Source: JAWKWH01 sp963669455 (GTDB taxonomy: Bacteria; Pseudomonadota; Alphaproteobacteria; Rhizobiales; Rhizobiaceae). Taken from it: DNA of 64,000 nt. Within the stretch, counting starts at the first letter, position 1. Each line of letters opens with the position of its first letter. The translations under genes were made by a program, and so were the position numbers. Positions 25,493 through 34,298 of the stretch are shown here, in pieces. The notes below the pieces were generated by a model that ran no database searches, was not told the DNA's origin, and saw only the letters and a list, made by a program, of their open reading frames with translations. Location: positions 1,860,001 to 1,924,000 of the forward strand of contig OY770026.1 in NCBI GenBank assembly GCA_963669455.1, given 5' to 3'.

Positions 25493-25682
25493 GGGAAGCT
25501 AGAGCCTTAACGGTTGTTCTTACTATTGCGGTCAAACCCTGACCACGACCTGTCCAATGTATACTTGCATTTGATGGTCAAAAAGACTACCAACTGTCGA
25601 ATAATCGGCCTGTTTAAAGAAACGACTGGTTCCAATGCGATTTGGCTGTTTGGTCGTTCCGGCTGTTGCACGAGGGCGTTGA
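25493..25682. other. Intergenic region with GTATAC motif, upstream of the AtuA module
   Basis: No gene is visible in these 190 bases. The sequence is AT-richer than its surroundings and must carry the promoter for the genes that follow. A GTATAC motif in ATGTATACTT (25558-25567) recalls the palindrome before the enamidase gene but is less symmetric. Confidence 0.35.
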
Positions 25683-27464
25683 GTGGGTGAAAGGGTCGTT
25701 GTTGGCGGTGCGAGCGGTTTCTGGGGAGATGCTACCCTTGCGACGCGGCAACTACTCGACTTTCCGGCGATAGATTATATCGTCTACGATTATCTTGCAG
25801 AAATCACCATGTCGATCATGGCGCGTGCGTGCGCCAAGGATTCATCCGCCGGATATGCGGGTGATTTCGTCACCGGGGCGCTGGCGCCCAATCTTGCCGA
25901 AATCGCACACAAGAATGTGCGGATTATTTCCAACGCCGGCGGCGTCAATCCGCAAGCCTGTGCCGCGGCGGTTCGCGACCTCATCGCCAGGGCGGGGCTT
26001 GATCTCACCGTTGCGGTGGTGACCGGTGATGATTTGAAAGATCGTGCGGGCGCGTTTGCGAAAGCGGGTGTGACGGAAATGTTTTCCGGCCAAGCATTTC
26101 CGCCCATCGATGCGATTGCCTCGATCAACGCCTATCTCGGGGCGTTTCCCATCGCAGCCGCTCTTGATAGGGGGGCTGACATCGTCATTGCCGGGCGCTG
26201 TGTCGACAGTGCGGTGACACTTGGCGCCTGTATTCATGCATTTGGCTGGACGGCGGATGAGTATGATCTGCTGGCCGCAGGCTCGCTTGCCGGCCACATC
26301 ATCGAATGCGGGCCGCAGGCAACCGGCGGCAATTTCACCGACTGGAAAGATGCCGGAGATATCGCCGGTATCGGCTATCCGGTCGCCATTATTGCCAATG
26401 ACGGATCGATGGGGATCACGAAAGCGCCTGACACCAGCGGCATCGTCTCTCCGGCGTCGGTTGGTGAGCAAATGCTCTATGAAATCGGCGACCCGCGGGC
26501 CTATCTGCTGCCGGATGTCATTTGTGATTTTAGCGATGTCACGATTGTGCAAGATGGACAGGATACGGTCAAAATAGCTGGAGCAAAGGGGGCTGCTCCG
26601 CCTGACAGCTATAAAGTCTGCGCCACCTTTGCCGACGGGTACAGGGCAGGCCAATTGCTTGCTTTTAACGGGTTTGAGGTGCGTCAAAAGGCTGAGGCGC
26701 TGGCAAATGCCGCCATTGCGCGGGCTCGCAACATTCTGCGGTCGATGAATGCGCCGGATTATGACGAGATCAGTATCGAGATGACCGGTGATGCGCCGGA
26801 CGATGCCTATGGCGAAATCATGCTCAAGGCTGCCGTGCGGCACCGGGATGCCAGAGCGGTTGGCATTTTTTTAAAGGAACTCACCGGGCTTGGACTGGCG
26901 ACACCACCTGGAATGTCGGTGTTTTCAGGCGGGGGACGGGCAAAGCCGTCGCCGGTGGTGCGGTTGTTTTCGTTTACGCTTAACCGCAACGAAGTGCCTG
27001 TCTTTGTCGATCTTGGCGGCGGGCCCGAACCATTGGAGCTTCCCTGCGGCGGTGTTGGCGAGCCGCGGGCAGCCGGTAGTTTGGAACCTGAGCGGCCTGT
27101 TGCGGCCGGTACCATGGCAGATGTCCCGTTGATCGAACTTGCCTGGGCGCGTTCGGGCGACAAGGGCGACAAGGCCAATATTGGCGTTCTTGCCCGAGAC
27201 CCCGCTTTCATGCCCTGGATATGGGCGGCGCTGACGGAGCAGGCGATTGCTGTGCATTTTTCCGGCTATCTGGAGGGAGAGGTCGAACGGTTTTACCTGC
27301 CCGGCAGCCATTCCATGAATATTTTGATGCACGAAGTCCTGGGTGGCGGCGGTATTGCCAGCTTGAGAAACGATGCCCAGGGCAAGGGTTTTGCGCAGAT
27401 GTTGCTTGCCCATCCCGTCTCTATCCCGCAAGAATTGACCAAGGAGATCAAGACTCGCAATTGA
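25683..27464 (+). CDS. AtuA family protein (acyclic terpene utilization, DUF1446)
   Basis: A 593-residue protein with an N-terminal AtuA/DUF1446 domain (about residues 1-450; blocks GASGFWGD, NAGGVNPQACAAAVR, DIVIAGRCVDSAVTLGA, GHIIECGPQATGGNFTDW) and a C-terminal AtuA-like domain (about 480-590; ELAWARSGDKGDKANIGV). In Pseudomonas the protein belongs to the citronellol/geraniol degradation set, but its reaction is not established. The start is a GTG at 25683 behind GAGGGCG. It leads a module with carboxylase, hydratase and TIGR03084 genes. Confidence 0.88.
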   Translation: MGERVVVGGASGFWGDATLATRQLLDFPAIDYIVYDYLAEITMSIMARACAKDSSAGYAGDFVTGALAPNLAEIAHKNVRIISNAGGVNPQACAAAVRDLIARAGLDLTVAVVTGDDLKDRAGAFAKAGVTEMFSGQAFPPIDAIASINAYLGAFPIAAALDRGADIVIAGRCVDSAVTLGACIHAFGWTADEYDLLAAGSLAGHIIECGPQATGGNFTDWKDAGDIAGIGYPVAIIANDGSMGITKAPDTSGIVSPASVGEQMLYEIGDPRAYLLPDVICDFSDVTIVQDGQDTVKIAGAKGAAPPDSYKVCATFADGYRAGQLLAFNGFEVRQKAEALANAAIARARNILRSMNAPDYDEISIEMTGDAPDDAYGEIMLKAAVRHRDARAVGIFLKELTGLGLATPPGMSVFSGGGRAKPSPVVRLFSFTLNRNEVPVFVDLGGGPEPLELPCGGVGEPRAAGSLEPERPVAAGTMADVPLIELAWARSGDKGDKANIGVLARDPAFMPWIWAALTEQAIAVHFSGYLEGEVERFYLPGSHSMNILMHEVLGGGGIASLRNDAQGKGFAQMLLAHPVSIPQELTKEIKTRN

Positions 27465-27473
27465 GAGGCGGTA

Positions 27474-29096
27474 ATGGGCCGGTTTACATCACGCATATCG
27501 ACGGGGTCGCCGGATTTTGCCGCTAACCGGGAGGCAATGCTCGCGCTTGTCGACCAGCTGCGCGGGATCGAGGCGCGGGCAAAAGCCCTGTCGGAAAAGC
27601 GCCGGCCGCGATTTGAGGAACGCGGGCAATTGACGCCGCGGGAGCGGCTGGCCAGATTGCTCGATCCGGGCATGCCGTTTTTAGCGCTGCATTCGCTTGC
27701 CAATTATCTGGTGGAGGACAAGAACCCCGACACCAGCGTTCCCGGCGCCTCGATCATCGGCGGGATCGGCTTTGTGGCCGGGACGCGCTCGGTCGTCTGG
27801 GTCGACGATAGCGGGATCAAGGCCGGTGCGATGGCGAAAATGAGCCTGCCGGTGGGTTTGAGCCTGCAATCCATGGCGCTCCGGCTGAAACTGCCGCTGG
27901 TGCATCTGGTTGAAAGTGCCGGCGCCAATCTTGTCGACTATGCCGTTGAAGGCTGGGCGCAAGGCGGCAAAATCTTTTTCAATTTGGCGCGGTTGAGTGC
28001 CGCCGGACTTCCGACAATGGTGGTTCTGCATGGGCCGTCTACTGCCGGCGGTGCCTATATGCCGGGGATGAGCGACTATGTGATCGGGGTCAGGAAAAAC
28101 GGTATGGCGGCGCTGGCCGGTGCGGCGCTTACCCGGGCTGCGACGGGCGAACAGGCAAGCGATAGTGCGTTGGGCGGTGCAGAGATGCATGCCTCCACCT
28201 CCGGGCTGGTTGAATATCTGGCCGATGATGACGCCCATGGTATTGACCTGGCGCGCAGGGCCATGGAACGGGTTGACTGGAACCGCAGTCTGCCGGCGCG
28301 TCAATCGCGCTCCTTTGAGGAACCGCATTATGCGCCGGACGAACTGGCAGGCGTGGTGCCTTTGGACAACAAAGTGGCCTACGATGTTCGCGAAGTGGTG
28401 GCGCGACTTGTCGACGGGTCGAGATTTGAGGATTTTAAGCCGCGATACGGCGTGTCGACGGTTTGTCTCCAGGCGGATATTTTTGGCCAGGCATGTGGCA
28501 TCATCGGCAATAATGGGCCAATCGATCCGGCCGGAGCGACCAAGGCGGCACAGTTTATCCAGCTTTGCGACCAGGCCGGATCGCCGCTAATATTCTTGAA
28601 CAATACGACCGGTTACATGGTCGGAACGGACTATGAGCAGGCCGGTATGATCAAGCACGGATCGAAGATGATCCAGGTGGTTTCCAATGCCCGCGTGCCA
28701 AAAATCACGCTTTATATTGGCGCCAGCTACGGGGCGGGCAATTATGGCATGTGCGGCTATGCCTATGAACCTGATTTTCTGTTTGCCTGGCCGAATGCCA
28801 CGACCGGGGTGATGGGCGGTGCGCAGGCCGCGCGCACGATGGGTCTCGTCATGGAAGGGGCGGCGAAGCGCCGGGGCGAGCCGATCGACGAAAAGCAGAT
28901 GGCCGCGCAGGAGAAGATGATCACGCAACATTTCGACCGTCAGTCCGGTGCGTTCTATACCTCCGGCCGGGTGCTCGATCATGGCGTCATTGATCCGCGC
29001 GATACGCGAAACGTGCTGGGCTTTGCGCTTGAAACCTGTTGGGAGGCCCGCAATCGCCGGACCAACCCAAACAGTTTTGGCGTTGCCAGGTTTTAG
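27474..29096 (+). CDS. Acyl-CoA carboxylase, carboxyltransferase (beta) subunit
   Basis: A 540-residue biotin-dependent carboxyltransferase of the methylcrotonyl/geranyl-CoA carboxylase type. Blocks include LTPRERLARLLDPG, the N-terminal crotonase-like domain with HLVESAGANL and PSTAGGAYMPGMSDY, and the C-terminal domain with NNTTGYMVGTDYEQAGMIKHG and GASYGAGNYGMCG. It pairs with the biotin subunit encoded two genes later. Whether the acyl chain is geranyl-, methylcrotonyl- or another acyl-CoA cannot be decided from sequence. It follows the AtuA gene by nine bases. Confidence 0.92.
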   Translation: MGRFTSRISTGSPDFAANREAMLALVDQLRGIEARAKALSEKRRPRFEERGQLTPRERLARLLDPGMPFLALHSLANYLVEDKNPDTSVPGASIIGGIGFVAGTRSVVWVDDSGIKAGAMAKMSLPVGLSLQSMALRLKLPLVHLVESAGANLVDYAVEGWAQGGKIFFNLARLSAAGLPTMVVLHGPSTAGGAYMPGMSDYVIGVRKNGMAALAGAALTRAATGEQASDSALGGAEMHASTSGLVEYLADDDAHGIDLARRAMERVDWNRSLPARQSRSFEEPHYAPDELAGVVPLDNKVAYDVREVVARLVDGSRFEDFKPRYGVSTVCLQADIFGQACGIIGNNGPIDPAGATKAAQFIQLCDQAGSPLIFLNNTTGYMVGTDYEQAGMIKHGSKMIQVVSNARVPKITLYIGASYGAGNYGMCGYAYEPDFLFAWPNATTGVMGGAQAARTMGLVMEGAAKRRGEPIDEKQMAAQEKMITQHFDRQSGAFYTSGRVLDHGVIDPRDTRNVLGFALETCWEARNRRTNPNSFGVARF

Positions 29097-29113
29097 AGCG
29101 TGCGAGGATTTCG

Positions 29114-29920
29114 ATGATGGACTTGCCCGAAACCACAGCACTTGATCTTGACCTTGAGGGAGACTGGCTCACCGTCTGGTTCAATGAACCGGAAAGGCGA
29201 AATCCGCTTTCTGCGGCACGTTCGGATGATCTTTTGACACTTTGCGCGGCACTTTCAGACAGGCGCGATATTCGCGGCGTGACACTCAGGGGGCGCGGCG
29301 GGGTTTTTTGTGCTGGAGGTGATCTAAAGGCGTTTGGCGCGGTTTCCCACGGGGCAGGCGGGCGGGAGCCTGTCGTGGAGATGAGCCGAAGCGGCGGCGC
29401 GCTGTTCGACGCCATCGACCACCTGCCGCAGGTGACTGTGATGGCTGTCGAGGGCGCCGCCATTGCCGGCGGGCTTGGCCTCGTATGTGCAGGTGATGTG
29501 GTGATTGTCGAGCGATCGGCGAAATTCTCGCTGACGGAAACCATGATCGGCCTGTCGCCGGCTCAGATTGCGCCGTTTGTGCTGCGGCGGCTGGGATACA
29601 GGCTGGCGCGGCGGCTGATGCTGACCGGCGCGTCGTTTAATGGCGATGAGGCGCTCAACTACGGCCTTGCCGATACGGTGGGCGAGGGGGCGAAGGGCGT
29701 TGAAGAGGCTTTAATAGCTGTTCGCAAACAGGTGAGGCGCTGCGCGCCGGGCGCTATTGCCGATACGAAAAAGCTCATCTTGGAGCTTGGCGGGCTGTCG
29801 AGGCAGGAGCAAATTGATCTGGCGGCGGAGATATTTGCCGACCGTATCTGGTCGGAAGAAGGGCGCGAGGGTATGGCGTCATTTGCTGAAAAGCGCAAAC
29901 CCGGATGGGCGTCAAAGTGA
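29114..29920 (+). CDS. Enoyl-CoA hydratase/isomerase family protein (AtuE/LiuC-like)
   Basis: A 268-residue crotonase-fold protein. The oxyanion-hole regions are visible as RGGVFCAGGDLKAFG and EGAAIAGGLGLVCAGDVVIV, followed by FSLTETMIGLSPAQIAPFV with the usual glutamate. In methylcrotonyl and geranyl pathways such a hydratase acts on the carboxylated glutaconyl-type CoA. The ATG at 29114 has GAGG seven bases upstream. It sits between the two carboxylase subunit genes, the arrangement found in leucine/terpene clusters. Confidence 0.9.
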   Translation: MMDLPETTALDLDLEGDWLTVWFNEPERRNPLSAARSDDLLTLCAALSDRRDIRGVTLRGRGGVFCAGGDLKAFGAVSHGAGGREPVVEMSRSGGALFDAIDHLPQVTVMAVEGAAIAGGLGLVCAGDVVIVERSAKFSLTETMIGLSPAQIAPFVLRRLGYRLARRLMLTGASFNGDEALNYGLADTVGEGAKGVEEALIAVRKQVRRCAPGAIADTKKLILELGGLSRQEQIDLAAEIFADRIWSEEGREGMASFAEKRKPGWASK

Positions 29921-31914
29921 CGGTCCTGATAAACAGTCTGCTGGTTGCAAATCGCGGTGAGATCGCCAGCCGGATATTTCGCTCGGCCACAGCGATGGGC
30001 ATCCGGACGATTGCGGTCTATTCCGATGCTGATGCCAACGCGCCGCATGTCGCGCAGGCTGACGATACGATTAATATCGGCGCGCCAATGCCAGGCGAAA
30101 GCTATTTGAATATCGAGCGGATTATCGAGGCGGCCAAAACTGCAGGCGCCGACGCCATTCACCCGGGATATGGTTTTCTATCGGAAAATGCCTCCTTTGC
30201 AGAAGCCTGCGAAAAGGCTGGAATTGTCTTTGTCGGGCCGCCTGCCGATGCGATAGCGCTGATGGGCAACAAGGCCAAGGCCAAGCGGCGGATGATTGAC
30301 GCTGGCGTTGCTTGCGTACCGGGCTATGAGGGCACGGATCAGCACGAAAGCGCATTCGTCGCAGCGGCTGACAAAATCGGCTATCCGGTGATGGTCAAAG
30401 CGGCCGCCGGCGGTGGCGGGCGAGGCATGCGGCTGGTGGAAAATGCCAGCGATTTATCCGAAGCGCTGACACTGGCGCGCTTAGAAGCTGAAAATGCGTT
30501 CGGGTCGGGTGAATTGATCCTGGAAAAGGCGATTGTCGAGCCCCGGCACATCGAGATCCAGATTTTTGCCGACAATTACAGCAATGTCTTGCATCTGGGT
30601 GAGCGCGATTGCTCGGTGCAGCGCCGTCATCAAAAGGTGATTGAAGAGGCGCCTTCACCGGCGGTTGATGCCTCGTTGCGCGCGAAAATGGGTGCGGCGG
30701 CGGTGGAGGCTGCGCGCTCAATTGGCTATCGGGGTGCGGGTACGGTCGAGTTTTTGCTCGATGGTGACGGGTCATTTTATTTTCTGGAGATGAACACGCG
30801 GTTGCAGGTCGAACATCCCGTGACCGAGATGATCACCGGCCGCGATCTGGTCGCGTTGCAGATTTCGGTTGCCCGCGGCGAACCGCTTGGCTTTTCGCAG
30901 GATGATGTGACGCTTACCGGACATGCAATCGAGGTCAGGCTTTACGCGGAAAATCCGGCTGAGCACTTTTTGCCATCGACCGGTCCGATCCATCTTTGGC
31001 GGCCAGCTGACGGTGGTGGCGTGCGGGTTGATGCCGGTATCGCCACGGGTCAGACAGTTTCACCTTACTATGATCCGATGCTGGCCAAGATCATTGCCTG
31101 GGGTGCAAATCGCGATGAAGCGCGCGCCAGATTGATCCGCGCCCTCGGCAAGACGATATTGTTTGGCCCGGCTACCAATCGCGATTTCCTGATTTCAGCG
31201 CTTGGCAGGGACCGGTTTGCCAAAGGCGAGGCGACAACGGCCTTTATCGCCCAGGAATTTGCAGGTGACGCCGGTGGCGGCGGTGCCACGGCGCAAGATG
31301 CCGCCATCGCCTCGATCCTGCGGTTTTTATGGTGCCGTACCCAAGCTGTGGCAAAGGCGGGAAGGGTGTCGCCGGGACTGTTGAACTGGTCGAGCGCCGC
31401 ACCGCTTGCGTCTTATTTTCATCTCAGACAAGGCATTTTTGCCTTTGAACTTGCCGTTACCGCTACGGGTGACGATTACCGCGCCGACACGGGTTCGGGC
31501 ATCGTTGACGTGCAATTGCTGCGTTTGGATGACTGCAAAGCACGGTTTTTAATCGATGGGCAGTGTGTCGATGTTTCGTTTCTGGTTGCCGGCGACAGGG
31601 TATTTGTGGCGACAAGTGAGAGAAGCTTCGAATTCGGCGTCGTTGCGGCCGCTGCCGGACAAGGTGATCTGCAAGCGGCAGGCGGGCGCATCTTGGCGCC
31701 GATGCATGGCCGCATTGGCGAGGTGATGGTGGCCAAGGGCGATGCCGTATCGGCCGGTGACCGCCTTGTGGTGCTGGAAGCGATGAAGATGCAGCATCAG
31801 ATCGAAGCGCCGGTAGCCGGACAAATCACTGCCGTTCACGCTGAGGCTGGCGACCAGGTAGCAGCGGACGATCTGCTGATCGAGATCGAAATCGCCGACA
31901 GTGATGCCGAGTGA
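29917..31914 (+). CDS. Acyl-CoA carboxylase, biotin carboxylase/biotin carrier (alpha) subunit
   Basis: A 665-residue protein: biotin carboxylase domain (about 1-450; LLVANRGEIASRIFRSA, GYGFLSENASFAEAC, ATP-grasp KAAAGGGGRGMRLV, EMNTRLQVEHPVTEMITG) and a C-terminal biotinyl domain with the lysine in LEAMKMQHQI. It carboxylates biotin for the transferase encoded two genes upstream. The GTG at 29917 overlaps the hydratase stop (GTGA) and gives a family-like N terminus; an ATG at 29905 is the alternative. The intervening linker region (about 450-590) is poorly conserved, as usual. Confidence 0.92.
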   Translation: MTVLINSLLVANRGEIASRIFRSATAMGIRTIAVYSDADANAPHVAQADDTINIGAPMPGESYLNIERIIEAAKTAGADAIHPGYGFLSENASFAEACEKAGIVFVGPPADAIALMGNKAKAKRRMIDAGVACVPGYEGTDQHESAFVAAADKIGYPVMVKAAAGGGGRGMRLVENASDLSEALTLARLEAENAFGSGELILEKAIVEPRHIEIQIFADNYSNVLHLGERDCSVQRRHQKVIEEAPSPAVDASLRAKMGAAAVEAARSIGYRGAGTVEFLLDGDGSFYFLEMNTRLQVEHPVTEMITGRDLVALQISVARGEPLGFSQDDVTLTGHAIEVRLYAENPAEHFLPSTGPIHLWRPADGGGVRVDAGIATGQTVSPYYDPMLAKIIAWGANRDEARARLIRALGKTILFGPATNRDFLISALGRDRFAKGEATTAFIAQEFAGDAGGGGATAQDAAIASILRFLWCRTQAVAKAGRVSPGLLNWSSAAPLASYFHLRQGIFAFELAVTATGDDYRADTGSGIVDVQLLRLDDCKARFLIDGQCVDVSFLVAGDRVFVATSERSFEFGVVAAAAGQGDLQAAGGRILAPMHGRIGEVMVAKGDAVSAGDRLVVLEAMKMQHQIEAPVAGQITAVHAEAGDQVAADDLLIEIEIADSDAE

Positions 31915-31940
31915 TGCGGTTGATGGGAGATTGATTCAGA

Positions 31941-32732
31941 ATGATGCAGCAGGCTATTGATTTTAAAGATGAATCGGACGTTCTGGCTGTGCTGTTAGAG
32001 CCGTTGCCGGAGGAGGATTTCGACCGCGCGACGCAGTTCAAGGGCTGGACCGTCAACGATGTTCTGGTTCATTTGCATTTCTGGAACAAAGCCGCTGATC
32101 AATCGCTCAACGATCCGGACGGGTTTGGCGCACTGTTCGGCGAATTGAGCAACAGCCTTGCCACCGGTTCGTTGCGGTCGTTTGAAAACGCCAGGATTAA
32201 AGAACGGGGCCAGGGGCTGCTTTCCACCTGGAAAGCTTATTATCAGGACATGGCGGAGCGCTGGAAAGAGCTCGATCCGAAACGCCGGGTCAAATGGGCC
32301 GGCCCGGAAATGTCGGTTCGCTCGTCTGCAACGGCACGACAGATGGAAACATGGGCGCACGGGCAGGCGGTATTTGACCTGTTCGGTGAAGTGCGCGCCG
32401 AGGACGACCGCATTAAGAACATCGTCGTTTTGGGCGTCAACACCTTTGGCTGGGGGTTTAAGGTGCGCAAGATGGACGTGCCAGAACCGATGCCGTTTGT
32501 CAGCCTCGCCGCGCCATCGGGCGCAAAATGGACGTTTGGCGAAGCGGGAACCGATACGGTGTCAGGCAGCGCAGTAAGCTTTGCGCAAATTGTGACACAA
32601 ACCCGCAATGTCGCTGATACGGATATTATCACCAAAGGCGAGGCGGCTCATCTGTGGATGAAAAACGCCCAGTGTTTTGCCGGACCGCCGGAAACACCGC
32701 CAGCGCCTGGAAGTCGAAAAACGCAAATTTAA
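31941..32732 (+). CDS. TIGR03084 family protein (DinB-like, maleylpyruvate isomerase N-terminal fold)
   Basis: A 263-residue protein of the TIGR03084 type. The N-terminal DinB-like helical bundle shows FKGWTVNDVLVHLHFWNKAAD, with a His that would be a metal ligand, and RQMETWAHGQAVFDLFG with a second candidate. Relatives in Actinobacteria use mycothiol, which proteobacteria lack, so the cofactor here is unclear. It follows the biotin subunit gene by 26 bases and is probably the last gene of the AtuA module. Confidence 0.8.
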   Translation: MMQQAIDFKDESDVLAVLLEPLPEEDFDRATQFKGWTVNDVLVHLHFWNKAADQSLNDPDGFGALFGELSNSLATGSLRSFENARIKERGQGLLSTWKAYYQDMAERWKELDPKRRVKWAGPEMSVRSSATARQMETWAHGQAVFDLFGEVRAEDDRIKNIVVLGVNTFGWGFKVRKMDVPEPMPFVSLAAPSGAKWTFGEAGTDTVSGSAVSFAQIVTQTRNVADTDIITKGEAAHLWMKNAQCFAGPPETPPAPGSRKTQI

Positions 32733-32799
32733 CCACTTCCGGACGACAAATATCGCTTCTTGCACATGCAGATATTTGCAGTCAGGGGGCAAGCCGACC

Positions 32800-33534
32800 A
32801 TGAAGTACTTCGCGTATGCAGTCATGCTTGTCGTGGCTGTTGTTGCCGTATTTATCTATAGCGGCTGGAAGGAAACGATCTACTGGAACCAGAAATACAC
32901 ATTGGCCGTTGAAACCCCGTCGGGCGTGGTTGAAAACTCCGTCATCGTCCAGATGAGAACCATGCATGATGGCAATGGTAGCAGCCGTACCGGGATTTAT
33001 GGTGAGGCGCCTTTTGTGAAGCTGCCCAATGGACGCTACCTTTTCGCATTAAGTCTCTACAACCCGTTTGATGTTCCGCGGGCCTATGCGGATCATTGGG
33101 GCCTTGAATGGCAGGCCCAGAAAAGGAGAGACTTTTTCAAACGCATTGCCGGCTCAAACGAAGAGATTGATCTGGCATATCATCTGCCGATCCTGATCAC
33201 CTTCGACGATATCGAGAATCTGGCCACAGTGCGTCAGGTCAATCCGGCATTTCTGGCGGGGGCTCTTGGGCGGGGCTACAAGTTGAAACGCTATTCGGTC
33301 AGCGTCACCGATGAGCCAGCGACCTATGGATCAATTCGTCAGATCGCCGAATGGATGATTTTTCGCAATGAAGCGTTCAACCCCAACTACTCCGGTATCA
33401 ACAAAAAAGGCGAACAAATAAAGACTTTCAACAGGTCCATTCTGGCCAGAACGGTCAATTGCACACTGGACGCGTTCACGATGCACAATCTGACAATGGG
33501 GCTGCGGTCAAAAGGACTGTTTTGCAATTATTGA
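32800..33534 (+). CDS. Membrane-anchored protein of unknown function
   Basis: I do not recognise this 244-residue protein. It starts with one hydrophobic segment (about residues 4-20, FAYAVMLVVAVVAVFIY), so the rest is probably periplasmic. The body is a mixed alpha/beta sequence with no cysteine cluster until a late NCTLDA and a terminal C-N-Y. The ATG at 32800 is preferred because it starts directly before the hydrophobic segment; the frame is open upstream into the preceding gene. It stands alone, convergent with phoB. Confidence 0.7.
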   Translation: MKYFAYAVMLVVAVVAVFIYSGWKETIYWNQKYTLAVETPSGVVENSVIVQMRTMHDGNGSSRTGIYGEAPFVKLPNGRYLFALSLYNPFDVPRAYADHWGLEWQAQKRRDFFKRIAGSNEEIDLAYHLPILITFDDIENLATVRQVNPAFLAGALGRGYKLKRYSVSVTDEPATYGSIRQIAEWMIFRNEAFNPNYSGINKKGEQIKTFNRSILARTVNCTLDAFTMHNLTMGLRSKGLFCNY

Positions 33535-33596
33535 GCGTGGAAATGTTTATCCAAGCTCGCGCCTGTCTGCCTACCGTTGCCCACATGGATAGCCGG

Positions 33597-34298
33597 TCAC
33601 CCTTCGGTGTCGAGGGAATATCCCGCGCCGCGGACGGTGCGGATCAAATCGCGCTTGCCGGGCAGTTTTAAGGCCTTTCGAAGCCGGCCGATGTGAACAT
33701 CGACGGTCCTCAGATCGACGTCCTTTTCGCGGCCCCAAACAAGGTCGAGAAGCTGGCCGCGGCTCCAGACCCGGCCGGGCTTTTCGATCAGCGTGCAAAG
33801 CAGGCGGTACTCGGTTGGGCCAAGATGCAGCGGTTTGCCGCTGCGCGCCACGCGGTGGCGCTCTGAATCGAGCGTGATATCACCATAGGTCAGGGTTTCG
33901 CCAACACTGGCCGGCCGGGCTCTGCGCAGCGCAGCCCTGACGCGGGCTATAAGTTCTTTAACGGCATAGGGCTTGACGACATAATCGTCGGCGCCAGTGT
34001 CCAGGCCGCGAATGCGGTCGCTTTCATCACCCCTGGCTGTCAGCATGATGATCGGTGTGCCGGCGGTTGCCTGACGCGATTTCAGCTGGCGGCAAATCTC
34101 GATGCCGGAGACATTGGGCAGCATCCAATCCAGCAAGATCAGATCCGGCCTCAATTCGTCGGCAACGATTAAAGCCTCTTCACCATCCTCGACACTTGTG
34201 ATCTCAAAACCCTCTTTTTCGAGGTTATAGGCAAGCATCTCCTGCTGTGGTTTTTCATCCTCGACCAGGAGGATGATTGGTGTGATCGGATTGTTCAT
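33597..34298 (-). CDS. phoB: Phosphate regulon response regulator PhoB
   Basis: A 233-residue OmpR/PhoB-type regulator. The receiver domain has acidic residues in LLVEDE, the phosphorylated aspartate D57 in ILLDWMLP and the lysine in VVKPYAVKEL. The C-terminal winged helix contains LGPTEYRLLCTLIEKPGRVWSRGQLL and VDVHIGRLRKAL, which are distinctive of PhoB. It is the last gene of the pst operon and overlaps phoU by the ATGA at its start, so PhoB level should rise with phosphate starvation. Confidence 0.95.
   Translation of the reverse strand: MNNPITPIILLVEDEKPQQEMLAYNLEKEGFEITSVEDGEEALIVADELRPDLILLDWMLPNVSGIEICRQLKSRQATAGTPIIMLTARGDESDRIRGLDTGADDYVVKPYAVKELIARVRAALRRARPASVGETLTYGDITLDSERHRVARSGKPLHLGPTEYRLLCTLIEKPGRVWSRGQLLDLVWGREKDVDLRTVDVHIGRLRKALKLPGKRDLIRTVRGAGYSLDTEG

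Noticed and set aside
25683..31914. Calling the module a terpene (citronellol/geraniol) pathway
   Set aside because: AtuA-like and carboxylase genes alone do not prove it; the specific dehydrogenase genes are not present.
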